From: Pseudomonas promysalinigenes
GTDB taxonomy: Bacteria > Pseudomonadota > Gammaproteobacteria > Pseudomonadales > Pseudomonadaceae
Direction: 5' to 3'
Assembly (NCBI RefSeq): GCF_014269025.2
Contig: NZ_CP077094.1
Coordinates: 2,356,001 to 2,420,000, forward strand
Length of the DNA: 64,000 nt
Shown: positions 25,287-33,339 of the stretch, piece by piece
How the letters are laid out: every line of letters begins with the position of its first letter
Position numbering within the stretch: the stretch's first letter is position 1
Notes under the pieces: generated by a model
Seen by the model: the letters and a program-made list of their open reading frames with translations, nothing else
Databases searched by the model: none
Told to the model about the DNA's origin: nothing
Made by a program: the position numbers and the translations under genes

Positions 25287-27383
25287 CTAGAACTGATATT
25301 CCATCCCAGCCCCCGCGTACCACGACCGGCCCGGCGCTGCCTCGTAGTAGCGGCCATTGCCATCGCCGACGATTACCGACCCGACGTACTGACGGTCCAG
25401 CAGGTTATCCAGGCGCACCACTTGGTGGAAGGTCCAAGGCCCGACTTGCTGCTGCAAGCGCGTGCGCCAGTTGAACACCGCGTATCCCGGCGCCGCATGC
25501 TGGTCATTGGTGTCTTCGACATACACCTTGCTCCGGTATTGCCCTTCAAGGCCCATGCTGACGCCCTCGCGAGGCTTCCACACCAGCTCCCCGAACAGGC
25601 TGCTGCGCGGCACGCCAGGCAGCTGATTGCCTTTGTCGATGGTCGTGCTGCCTTGGGTAAAGGCCTGATCATAAGTGGCATCGAGCAAGGTGAAGGCCAG
25701 GTTGGCCTGCCACTGCTCATTCAGTTCGCGTTCAACGCCAAGCTCCAGGCCCCGGCGCAGGGTTTTGCCGGCGTTGCGGTAGCTGGTGCGGCCATCGGTG
25801 GAGGCGGCTACCACGATCTCGTCCTTGGTGCGGATCTCGAATATGGCGGCGTTGACCCGCGTGCGTTGATCCGGCCGCATCTTCAAGCCCAGCTCGTACT
25901 GAACACTGGTGGCCGGCTCAAGGCCGAAGTTGAAGCCCTCCAGTGCACCAGGGGCATAGGCCATCTCGGCCTGGGTGGGGGTTTCAAAGGCCTTGCCAGC
26001 GCTGATATAGCCGTGCAGGTCCGGGGTGAAGGCATACATCACCGACAGCGTCGGCGTGGTGCGCTGGTACTTCTTCGAACCGCTGGCGTCGCCGTTGGCC
26101 AGGAAGCGGTCGTCTACCTGCAGGCGCATGCTGCTGTGGCGCAGGCCGGCATCGACGGTCCAGCGCTCGAGTTCCCAATGCGCTTGTACGTAAGGGTCCA
26201 GGCTAGTGGCGGTGTCCTGTTCATTACGGCGCAGCTCGCCCTTCACGCCCAAAGTGTCGCCGCTGAAGTTCTGAAAGCCGCGGCGGTCGTCCCGGCTGCG
26301 GTCGTAGTCGGCACCCACCGTCAGCCTCAGGTTGCCGGGCGCCACGCTGATCGGCTGGATCCAGCGCAGGGTGCCACCATGGAACTCACGGTCGAAATCC
26401 ACCACGCCGCCGCCACGGTTGTTGGCAGCCGTGCCCTTTGGGATCGACAGGTACTGAATAACGCTACGTTTGCCGCCATACAGGTTGAACTGCAAAGTGG
26501 CATCGCCAATGTAGCGCTCATAGTTCATGCCCACCTGCTGCTGGTGGATGCTCTTGCGGGTGTTGTACTGCTCGGCGCGCGCAGCGACCGAGCGCGGCGC
26601 GTGCTGATAGGCCTCCCAGGTCTGCCCCAAAGGGTCCTGAGTGCCATTTTGCTCCAAGGTGCTGACAACCAACGCCAGACGGCTGTCCTCGTCGGGTTTG
26701 ACATGCACCTTGGCGAAGGTCTGGTCGCGGCGCGCTGCACTGTGGTCGCGGTAGCCATCGGTGTCCATGCGCGAGGCATCGAGCACGAAGCCTGCCTGCT
26801 CGGTGCCGCCTTCACTATAGAGGTGGTTCTTGTTGTAGCCATCGCTGCCGACGGTGGTTTCGGCGCCAACCTTGGGCGGGCCTGAGCCGTCGCGGGTGAA
26901 CATCTGGATCACGCCGCCGGCATTGCTGCCATAAATGGCCGAGGCAGGGCCGCGCAGCACCTCGATACGGTCAGCCACATCCAGGTTCAACGACGCGGCC
27001 TGGCCTTGCCCGTCCGGTGTGCTGGCCGGGATGCCGTCGCTGAGCAGTTTGATGCCACGGATGCCAAAGGCAGCGCGGGCACCATAGCCACGTGAAGAAA
27101 TCTGCAGGTCCTGGGCGTAGTTCTGGCGGTTCTGCACCACCAGCCCAGGTACGCGGTTGAGCGCCTCGGACAGGTTGACGCCCAGTTGGCCATCGGCGAT
27201 CTGCTGGCGGTCCACGGTATCGATGGAGTAGGGCAGGTTGAAGCTGGGGTTGGGCGCATAGGTGCCGGTGACCACCACCGGCTCGAGCACGTTGAAGGTG
27301 CTGGCGGTTTCGGCCTGGGCGAGCGGGCACAGCCCAGGTAGCAGGGCAATCAGGGCCTTGCGGCGAAAAAAGGGGGAATGCAT
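25287..27383 (-). CDS. TonB-dependent outer-membrane receptor
   Basis: A 698-residue receptor. It has a signal peptide (~1-24, ending AQA), a TonB-box-like stretch (EPVVVTGTY), a plug domain (~45-160 with SRGYGARAAFGIRGIKLLSDG and RIEVLRGPASAIYGSNAGGV) and a 22-strand-type barrel ending in the aromatic residue F (MEYQF). There is no N-terminal signalling domain, so no FecI/FecR-type control is expected. The ligand cannot be told from sequence; iron-siderophore or another metal chelate is typical. It is downstream of the RidA gene on the same strand, with a 74-base gap. Confidence 0.9.
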   Translation of the reverse strand: MHSPFFRRKALIALLPGLCPLAQAETASTFNVLEPVVVTGTYAPNPSFNLPYSIDTVDRQQIADGQLGVNLSEALNRVPGLVVQNRQNYAQDLQISSRGYGARAAFGIRGIKLLSDGIPASTPDGQGQAASLNLDVADRIEVLRGPASAIYGSNAGGVIQMFTRDGSGPPKVGAETTVGSDGYNKNHLYSEGGTEQAGFVLDASRMDTDGYRDHSAARRDQTFAKVHVKPDEDSRLALVVSTLEQNGTQDPLGQTWEAYQHAPRSVAARAEQYNTRKSIHQQQVGMNYERYIGDATLQFNLYGGKRSVIQYLSIPKGTAANNRGGGVVDFDREFHGGTLRWIQPISVAPGNLRLTVGADYDRSRDDRRGFQNFSGDTLGVKGELRRNEQDTATSLDPYVQAHWELERWTVDAGLRHSSMRLQVDDRFLANGDASGSKKYQRTTPTLSVMYAFTPDLHGYISAGKAFETPTQAEMAYAPGALEGFNFGLEPATSVQYELGLKMRPDQRTRVNAAIFEIRTKDEIVVAASTDGRTSYRNAGKTLRRGLELGVERELNEQWQANLAFTLLDATYDQAFTQGSTTIDKGNQLPGVPRSSLFGELVWKPREGVSMGLEGQYRSKVYVEDTNDQHAAPGYAVFNWRTRLQQQVGPWTFHQVVRLDNLLDRQYVGSVIVGDGNGRYYEAAPGRSWYAGAGMEYQF

Positions 27384-27457
27384 GCAGCGTCCTGCGTGGG
27401 TGGCTTCAAGGGCTTGGGAGGCAAAACCGCCAAGCCCCAGCCACAGTTCGAATCGGG

Positions 27458-27817
27458 TTAACGTTTGGCCGCCATGGCCGTGACTTCCACACGCATCTCA
27501 GGATAGGCGAGGGCCGCCACGCCAACTGCCGCACGCACTGGCCATGGTTTGCTGAAGAAACGTTGGTACACCTCGTTGAAGGCCGGGCGGTCGGCCATGT
27601 CGGTCAGGTAGATGGTCAGGTGCATGACCCGGTCCATACCGCTGCCGGCCCCTTCCAGCGCCTCTTTGAGCGCATGCAGCATGCTTTCGCTCTGCTCAGT
27701 GATGTCACCCTCCAGGTTGGTCGGGATCTGGGTGGTCACCAGAATGCCATTGTACTGGGCTACATCGGAGGAAATGGAGTCGGCGTCGGAATCGGGCGTA
27801 TAGATGAGCTCTGCCAT
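27458..27817 (-). CDS. RidA/YjgF/UK114 family protein
   Basis: A 119-residue protein of the RidA family, small trimeric enamine/imine deaminases. The family pattern is visible as VTTQIPTNLEGDITEQ, HLTIYLTDMADRPAFNEVYQRFF and, near the C-terminus, PVRAAVGVAAL...MRVEVTAMA, including the arginine that binds the substrate carboxylate in RidA. Several paralogues usually exist in pseudomonads, so I do not assign it to RidA itself. It is divergent from the trmK-like gene. Confidence 0.88.
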   Translation of the reverse strand: MAELIYTPDSDADSISSDVAQYNGILVTTQIPTNLEGDITEQSESMLHALKEALEGAGSGMDRVMHLTIYLTDMADRPAFNEVYQRFFSKPWPVRAAVGVAALAYPEMRVEVTAMAAKR

Positions 27818-27956
27818 GGGTACATGCCTTGCTACGGAAGGAAAGCTGCAAGCCTACGCGAGCAGGCCGCGAGGGTCGAGCCGTTGGGCCTGTATGCATT
27901 GAAATACCACGCCTGGGCCGTCAGAATCGCCGGCGACTTTGAGCAAGGGGCTGGTG

Positions 27957-28652
27957 TTGAACGAAAAGACATTATCGATGCGCCTGGAGCGTGTGGCGGC
28001 CCATGTACCGCAAGGCGCGCGTCTGGCTGACATCGGCTCGGACCATGGCTACCTGCCGGTGGCCCTGGCCCTGCGCGGTGGTATCACCGCCGCGGTAGCC
28101 GGGGAGGTGGCGCAAGTGCCTTATGCATCGGCCCTGCGCAACGTGGCCCGCAACGGCTTGACCCAGGTTGTGACCGTGCGCCTGGCCGACGGCCTGGAGG
28201 CCCTGCAGCCTACCGACTGCATCAGCGCCATTACCCTGTGCGGTATGGGCGGCAAAACCATGTGCGACATTCTTGAGCGTGGTAAAGCCCGGCTCAACGG
28301 CACCGAGCGCCTGATCCTGCAGCCCAATGGCGATGAACGCGAACTGCGCGAGTGGCTGATGCGCAACGGCTACCAGATCGTTAGCGAGGAGTTGCTGCGG
28401 GAAAACCGTTTCGACTATGAAATCATCGTCGCCGAGCCCGGCGAAGGGGTGACCTACAGCGCTGAAGAGTTGTACTTCGGGCCGCTGCTGATGCGCGAAA
28501 AAAACCCGGCGTTTTTGCACAAATGGCAACGCATGCTGCGCCAGAAACAACAAAGCCTGGCCAACTTCGAGCGGGCACGCGAAGCGGTGCCGGCGGAAAA
28601 ACGGGAAGATTTCGCCCAGGAGATTGGCTGGATCAACGCGGTACTGGCCTGA
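27957..28652 (+). CDS. trmK: TrmK-like tRNA (adenine22-N1)-methyltransferase
   Basis: About 231 residues of the COG2384 (TrmK/YqfN) family, SAM-dependent enzymes that methylate A22 of tRNA in Bacillus. The SAM-binding motif I is ARLADIGSDHGYLPVALA, and CGMGGKTMCDIL follows as motif IV with the family's GMGG. The C-terminal tail is a helical coil (QKQQSLANFERAREAVP). TTG 27957 (NEKTLSMRLERVA) is chosen because AAGGGG is six bases upstream and relatives begin here; TTG 27939 and ATG 27978 are alternatives. Substrate position in this organism is by family inference only. Confidence 0.82.
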   Translation: MNEKTLSMRLERVAAHVPQGARLADIGSDHGYLPVALALRGGITAAVAGEVAQVPYASALRNVARNGLTQVVTVRLADGLEALQPTDCISAITLCGMGGKTMCDILERGKARLNGTERLILQPNGDERELREWLMRNGYQIVSEELLRENRFDYEIIVAEPGEGVTYSAEELYFGPLLMREKNPAFLHKWQRMLRQKQQSLANFERAREAVPAEKREDFAQEIGWINAVLA

Positions 28653-28653
28653 T

Positions 28654-28914
28654 TCACTGCTGCGAGCAGTTGCCCAGTTCCCGGTAGTCCACGGCATGTT
28701 CCTGGCCTTGGTGATCGACATGTACCATATGCGCCGTACCGACCTGGCAGCGCGCCGCGTTGCTGGCCGGGGTGATCGATATCACCTTGGCGACATCCAG
28801 CGGCATGCCATAGGAATACGGCTTGGCGTCTGTATCGCCCGTGGATGAGCCGGCCAACGCGCCGAATGAGGCAAGCGCCGACGACAGCGCGGCTACAGCG
28901 ATGGAAACTTTCAT
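28654..28914 (-). CDS. Small exported DUF2790-type protein
   Basis: An 86-residue protein with a signal peptide (MKVSIAVAALSSALASFGALA) and a short mature part (YSYGMPLDVAKVISI, CQVGTAHMVHVDHQGQEHAVDYRELGNC) typical of the Pseudomonas DUF2790 family. The start ATG 28914 is preceded by GGAGT; the longer frame to 28950 has no ribosome site. The two cysteines may form a periplasmic disulphide. It is convergent with trmK (one base between the stops) and divergent from the LysR gene. Confidence 0.85.
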   Translation of the reverse strand: MKVSIAVAALSSALASFGALAGSSTGDTDAKPYSYGMPLDVAKVISITPASNAARCQVGTAHMVHVDHQGQEHAVDYRELGNCSQQ

Positions 28915-29037
28915 GGCGTACTCCTTTTGCACTGTTGCGCCCTCATGCATTCATTGGTGATTTTCAATAAATGCCCTAACTCGTGATAGATTCTTGCCTT
29001 GAGCGTATGAATCCGACTGATCGAGGAATTAGGCCCG

Positions 29038-29970
29038 ATGGATATGCTGCACGCCATGCGTACGTTTGCCCGTGTAGTGGAATGCGGCAGCTTCGCTGCA
29101 GCCGCCAACGCCCTCGACATCTCTGCGGCACAGGTGTCGCGCATCGTCGCTGAACTTGAAAACCAATTACAGACCCGCCTGCTGCACCGCACCACGCGGC
29201 GCCTGCGCATGAGCGAGGCGGGCGAGCGCTTCCTGGAGCGGGCGCGGCAAATCATGGCGCTGACCGACGAAGCCATGGAAGAAGCGCGCGGGGCACACCT
29301 CACCCCACGGGGGCGCTTGCGGCTGCACTGCCCACATGGTTTGGGCATGCTGCTGATGCCGCTGGTGGCCGACTACAACACACTCTACCCAGACGTGGCG
29401 ATAGAGCTGACGCTGTCCCAGCGCAACCCCGACCCCCTTGCAGAAGGGCACGATGTGGTCATCACCGTTGACCAGGCCTTGCCCGACTCGCAACTGATCG
29501 CAGTACCGTTGGGCACCATCTTCAGTATTCCCTGTGCCGCGCCCAGCTACCTCGCAAACCATGGCGTGCCCGAGCGGCCGGCAGACCTGCACGAGCACCG
29601 CTGCCTACGCATGGCGTATCCCATGCATGAAGGTGATTGGGTGTTTCCCCAAGGCGTGGATCATTGCGTGATCGCTCCGCGCGACAGCTTCCTGACCAAT
29701 GTGGCGGATGCGATGCTGGTTGCCACCGAACTGGGTATGGGCATAGGTCTGCTGCCGTTCTACACCGCCAGCCAGTCCATCGAGCAAGGGCGCCTGCGCC
29801 GCTTACTGGCGCCGTACCGCCTGCGCGAAAACGCGCTTTATGCCATTTACCCTTCCCGGCACTACCTTGACGCCAAGGTCAGGACCTGGATCGACTACCT
29901 CAAGGAACGCCTGCCGGAGCTGTTCGAAGCCCACGCAAGGATTGTCGACGAACCGCGATACTGGAGCTGA
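29038..29970 (+). CDS. LysR-family transcriptional regulator
   Basis: A 310-residue regulator. The N-terminal winged helix-turn-helix (~1-60: MRTFARVVECGSFAAAANAL, SAAQVSRIVAELENQLQTRL) is followed by a LysR substrate-binding domain (~90-290) with GMGIGLLPFYTA as the usual late strand-helix. It belongs to the CrgA-like subgroup by the HRTTRRLRMSEAGERFLERA block. AGGAATTAGG lies upstream of the ATG. The target is unknown; the divergent DUF2790 gene is the nearest candidate. Confidence 0.92.
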   Translation: MDMLHAMRTFARVVECGSFAAAANALDISAAQVSRIVAELENQLQTRLLHRTTRRLRMSEAGERFLERARQIMALTDEAMEEARGAHLTPRGRLRLHCPHGLGMLLMPLVADYNTLYPDVAIELTLSQRNPDPLAEGHDVVITVDQALPDSQLIAVPLGTIFSIPCAAPSYLANHGVPERPADLHEHRCLRMAYPMHEGDWVFPQGVDHCVIAPRDSFLTNVADAMLVATELGMGIGLLPFYTASQSIEQGRLRRLLAPYRLRENALYAIYPSRHYLDAKVRTWIDYLKERLPELFEAHARIVDEPRYWS

Positions 29971-29971
29971 A

Positions 29972-30008
29972 ACGGCCACCCAGCGGTGAACCCCGCTGAA
30001 GTGGCCGT
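29972..30008. terminator. Hairpin terminator between convergent genes
   Basis: ACGGCCAC (29972-29979) pairs with GTGGCCGT (30001-30008), with an inner AGCGG/CCGCT stem. It lies directly after the LysR stop and before the stop of the convergent low-complexity gene, so it may serve both strands. Confidence 0.6.
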
Positions 30009-30051
30009 GTTCGTGATTAGAGTCGCCCAGAGCCGGGCAAGGGGCAGTCGG

Positions 30052-30357
30052 TCAGCGGCTGTCCTGGTCTTCGGCGGTACCACCGCTGTGGCCTGCGCCG
30101 GAGCCTGTGGCTTCACCGGTACTGTTCGAGCCGCCGGCTGCACCATCGGCGGCATCGGTGTTGCTCCCGGTGTCGCTGCTGTCGTTGTCTTTGGTACCAC
30201 CCGGGCTGTTGACGCTGCTACCTTCGCCAGCGGTCTTGCCGCCGCGCTCGTCGACTTTCGGGTGGCTGTCGGTATTGGTCATGTCCGTAGCGGCGTAGCT
30301 GGTCGTGGTGGCGAGGCCTACGGCTAGGGCGAGCAACATCGAGTGAACGCGGGTCAT
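30052..30357 (-). CDS. Small exported Gly/Ser/Asp-rich low-complexity protein
   Basis: A 101-residue protein with a signal peptide (TRVHSMLLALAVGLATTTSYA) and a mature region almost entirely of G, S, T, D, N and A (for example SSDTGSNTDAADGAAGGSNS) without cysteine or aromatic residues. It should be intrinsically disordered and highly soluble. ATG 30357 with AGGAG upstream is preferred to the longer frame. No known domain; function unknown. Confidence 0.7.
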   Translation of the reverse strand: MTRVHSMLLALAVGLATTTSYAATDMTNTDSHPKVDERGGKTAGEGSSVNSPGGTKDNDSSDTGSNTDAADGAAGGSNSTGEATGSGAGHSGGTAEDQDSR

Positions 30358-30571
30358 GGCACGTCTCCTGTAAGGATGATCTGTCATTGCTTTGGCCCAC
30401 GTGCGTGCCAGGGGTGCCCGACAGGCGACGGGCGGTAGCAATCACTGCCCAGTTCGTGACAACGCCTCATACTGGGGCTGATTGCAAAGCCTGCCCCGGT
30501 GTTCGCGGCTGCCCCCAATTCAGGCAAGGTCGACCTTGAGCGGGCAGCGTTACGCTTCAGCGACCCTTCGG

Positions 30572-31870
30572 CTACCTGGCGTCTGGCTGCGCTGCCGTTT
30601 CACTGGCCTGTGCAGGCTGAAGCGGTGGGTGCTCCTGCGCCGCATGCATCAGGTCTTCGGTCACCCGCAATTCGGCACCGGTCGGTGAGAAGGTGGTCGA
30701 AGCTGTGAACGGCGCAGGGTGCTCAGCGGCCGGCCGCTTACCACGCCGCCAGAGGAAGAAACACACCATGCCCAGGTTGACCACGGCAAAGGCCCAGAAC
30801 AGCCCTACCTCGCCATACTCAGTCATGGCCGGCGAAATGGCCAACGGCGCCATTGCCGAGCCCAGTGAGTTGATCAGCAGCAACCCTTGGATCATCGGCA
30901 CCAGCGCATCGGACGGCGCTCGGTCGGCTGCATGGCTGACCGCCACAGGGTACAGGGCGAACACACCGCCCCCGAGCAGGAACAGCATCGCCGGCAGCAG
31001 CGCAGAATGCGAAGGCAGGAACACCGTCACCAACGACAGCACCATGCAAAGCGCGGCCAAGGCGATCAGAACATCCTGGCGGTCCTTACGGTCGGACCAG
31101 CGCCCCACCGGATATTGCAGCAGCATGGCGCCAAGGATCACCCAGGCCATCATGTTGCCGACCTCGCCAACATCCAGGCCGATGCGCTGTAAGTACAGCG
31201 GCAACAGCGCGTAGATGCCGGCAATCACCACACCCGAGCCGAAGCAGCCTACCAGCCCCGAGGGTGCCACGCCCAGCAGTTGCCGAGGCTTGAGCGGCTC
31301 GACCTGGTCCAGCAGCGGCGATACCCGCGGCAGAATCACGATCGGCAGCACCGACAGCGCCGCCAGCATGCCGGCGAGCATGAACGGGGCACTTTCGCCC
31401 AACTGGGTGATTTCGCCAAGGCCTGCCTGGGCGATCACACCTGCGCCGTAAAACGCGATCATGTACAGCGCCAGTAGGCGCCCACGGATCTTCGCGTCAC
31501 CGGCCAGCAGCAACCAGCTTTCGATCACCAGGAAAACGCCCACTGCCGCCCAGCCGTTGATCAGGCGCAGTACCGACCACCAGGTGGTGTCGTAGAACAG
31601 ACCTTGCAGCAAAATGGTTGCAGCGATCAGCGAGGCAAAGCTGGTGTAGGCACGGATATGGCCAATACGCAGGATCAACCGATCGTTGAAGATGGCGCCC
31701 AGGGTCAGGCCGATGAAGTAGGTCGACGAGACGATACCGATGGTCGTTGCCGATTCGCCGGCAGCGTCCAGGCGCAGGGTGGTAAGGGAAGACATAAAGC
31801 CGTTGCCCAGGGCAATGATGAACAGCCCGAGCAAGGGCGCCAGCGCCATGGCCAGCAAACGCGCAGACAT
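30572..31870 (-). CDS. MFS transporter, UMF2/YcaD-like
   Basis: A 432-residue permease with 12 predicted TM helices. It has the motif-A-like loop NDRLILRIGHIRAYTS after TM2 and a second copy (GRWSDRKDRQDVLIAL) in the middle loop, as in the MFS_1 superfamily; the NGWAAVGVFLVIESWLL segment resembles YcaD-type proteins. The substrate is unknown. The C-terminal ~55 residues are a polar cytoplasmic tail. It is transcribed alone, with a terminator in its upstream region. Confidence 0.85.
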   Translation of the reverse strand: MSARLLAMALAPLLGLFIIALGNGFMSSLTTLRLDAAGESATTIGIVSSTYFIGLTLGAIFNDRLILRIGHIRAYTSFASLIAATILLQGLFYDTTWWSVLRLINGWAAVGVFLVIESWLLLAGDAKIRGRLLALYMIAFYGAGVIAQAGLGEITQLGESAPFMLAGMLAALSVLPIVILPRVSPLLDQVEPLKPRQLLGVAPSGLVGCFGSGVVIAGIYALLPLYLQRIGLDVGEVGNMMAWVILGAMLLQYPVGRWSDRKDRQDVLIALAALCMVLSLVTVFLPSHSALLPAMLFLLGGGVFALYPVAVSHAADRAPSDALVPMIQGLLLINSLGSAMAPLAISPAMTEYGEVGLFWAFAVVNLGMVCFFLWRRGKRPAAEHPAPFTASTTFSPTGAELRVTEDLMHAAQEHPPLQPAQASETAAQPDAR

Positions 31871-32196
31871 ACAAACCTCAAGTTGGAGTGGCGGTCAGAA
31901 AACGCCTTTTCGAACGCACACGCAAAACGGCCCCATCGAGGGCCGAAAAAACTGCACGGATGTGCCTGGGCTGGATGCGACCTGGGCAAGACTCAACCGC
32001 TAGCCCCTGAAGGAAGTGGGCTGGGCGGGTTCGGTTGAGCCTATTTCACATGGGGGCATGTGTCAGGCCTGGACTGTGTCGTTGCTGCCGGTTGCCACCG
32101 TTCAAGGCGACGGGCGAAAAGGATGCGCGATTCTACGGCTTATGTACGATTTGCCCAAGAGGTCAATGCCTGCGACAGGACGCCGCAGGGTAGCAG
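31871..32196. other. Gene-free leader/intergenic region
   Basis: A 326-base interval between the emrA-like stop and the MFS start, both on the minus strand. It contains a clear minus-strand terminator at 31924-31951, about 55 bases before the MFS start codon. On the minus strand a 13-codon frame starting with GTG ends near the MFS start, too short to call. Confidence 0.5.
31924..31951 (-). terminator. Rho-independent terminator, minus strand
   Basis: Reading the minus strand, CGGCCC and GGGCCG form a stem with a six-base loop, flanked by T6 before and T4 after. It may end the emrAB-like operon or attenuate the MFS gene that starts about 55 bases downstream. Confidence 0.65.
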
Positions 32197-33339
32197 TCAA
32201 TGGTGCCCTGCAGGTTCGCGGGTGTCGATGCTCACTACCACCGACATCCCCGGGCGCAAACGTGCCGCCTCAGGCTGGTCGGGGTCGACGGTAATGCGCA
32301 CTGGAATACGCTGAGCAATCTTCACGAAGTTACCGGTGGCGTTGTCGGCCTGCAGCAGGGCGAACTCGGAGCCGGTTGCCGGTGAAATCTGCTGCACGTG
32401 GCCATACAGCTTGTAGTGGTTCAAGGCGTCGACGGTAAAACTCACGGGTTGACCGATCCGCACATCGGCCATCTGGGTTTCCTTCATGTTGGCGACCACC
32501 CACAAGGTATCGGGCACCAGCGCCATCAATTGCGCGCCGGAGTTGACGTAGGCACCCAAACGCGTGCCAATCTGACCCAGCTGGCCATCGCGCGGTGCAG
32601 TGATACGGGTGTTGTCCAGGTCGATGCGAGCCAGCTCGACGGCCGCTTTGGCGTTTTCCACCGAGGCCTCCAGCGAAGCGCGGTTGACGATGACCGTTTC
32701 GCGGTCCTGGCGGGCGATTTCCAGCGCGGCCTTGGCCTGGGCCAGGCTGGCAACGGCGGCCGCTTCACTGGCCCTCGCAAGGTCCAGGGCGCTGCGAGAC
32801 ACCGACCCGTCGCTGACCAGCGCCTGGTTGCGGGCAAGGTCAGCCTTGGCCTTGTTGGCCTGCGCCGCTGCATCGTTGATCGCCGCCTGGCGCTGGGCGA
32901 TGGTGGCTTGGGCACTGATGCGCTGCTGTTGGTTATTGGCCAGCGCCGCCTGTTGCTGTTGCAGCTGTGCGATGGCCTGGGCCAGGCGCTGGGTGTAGAT
33001 GCGGTCGTCCAGCTTCACCAACAAGTCGCCGGCTTTGACGAACTGAAAATCATGCACCGGCACCTGGACCACATAGCCGCTCAACTGCGGCCCAATGATC
33101 GTCACCTGGCCGCGCACCATGGCATTTTCGGTGCTTTCGATGGCCCTGCTGAAGGGCGGCAGGTTCCAGGCGTACAGCACGACCAGTACGCCTGCCAATG
33201 CCACGCAGGCAAAACTGATCGACGACAGAATACGTACCCGCCGCGTGCGCACAGGGCTTGTGGGTTCACTGGGTGGCGCGCTGCCCTCTGGGGTTTCGGC
33301 AAGGGCAGTGGTGGTGGTGCTGCGAGTATCTTCGGTCAT
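32197..33339 (-). CDS. HlyD/EmrA-family membrane fusion protein
   Basis: A 380-residue periplasmic adaptor. One N-terminal TM helix (~33-55: ISFACVALAGVLVVLYAW) precedes a biotinyl/lipoyl-like half-motif (VRGQVTIIGPQLSGYVVQVPV). A long alpha-hairpin rich in Q and A follows (~105-210), then the second half (ITAPRDGQLGQIGTRLGAYV) and a beta-barrel domain. The ATG at 33339 overlaps the transporter stop by four bases (ATGA). It acts with the inner-membrane pump to bridge the periplasm. Confidence 0.9.
   Translation of the reverse strand: MTEDTRSTTTTALAETPEGSAPPSEPTSPVRTRRVRILSSISFACVALAGVLVVLYAWNLPPFSRAIESTENAMVRGQVTIIGPQLSGYVVQVPVHDFQFVKAGDLLVKLDDRIYTQRLAQAIAQLQQQQAALANNQQQRISAQATIAQRQAAINDAAAQANKAKADLARNQALVSDGSVSRSALDLARASEAAAVASLAQAKAALEIARQDRETVIVNRASLEASVENAKAAVELARIDLDNTRITAPRDGQLGQIGTRLGAYVNSGAQLMALVPDTLWVVANMKETQMADVRIGQPVSFTVDALNHYKLYGHVQQISPATGSEFALLQADNATGNFVKIAQRIPVRITVDPDQPEAARLRPGMSVVVSIDTREPAGHH

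Noticed and set aside
25155..26885. A 576-codon plus-strand open frame
   Set aside because: It is antisense to the TonB-dependent receptor, whose conserved plug and barrel motifs are on the minus strand; high-GC codon bias explains the open antisense frame.
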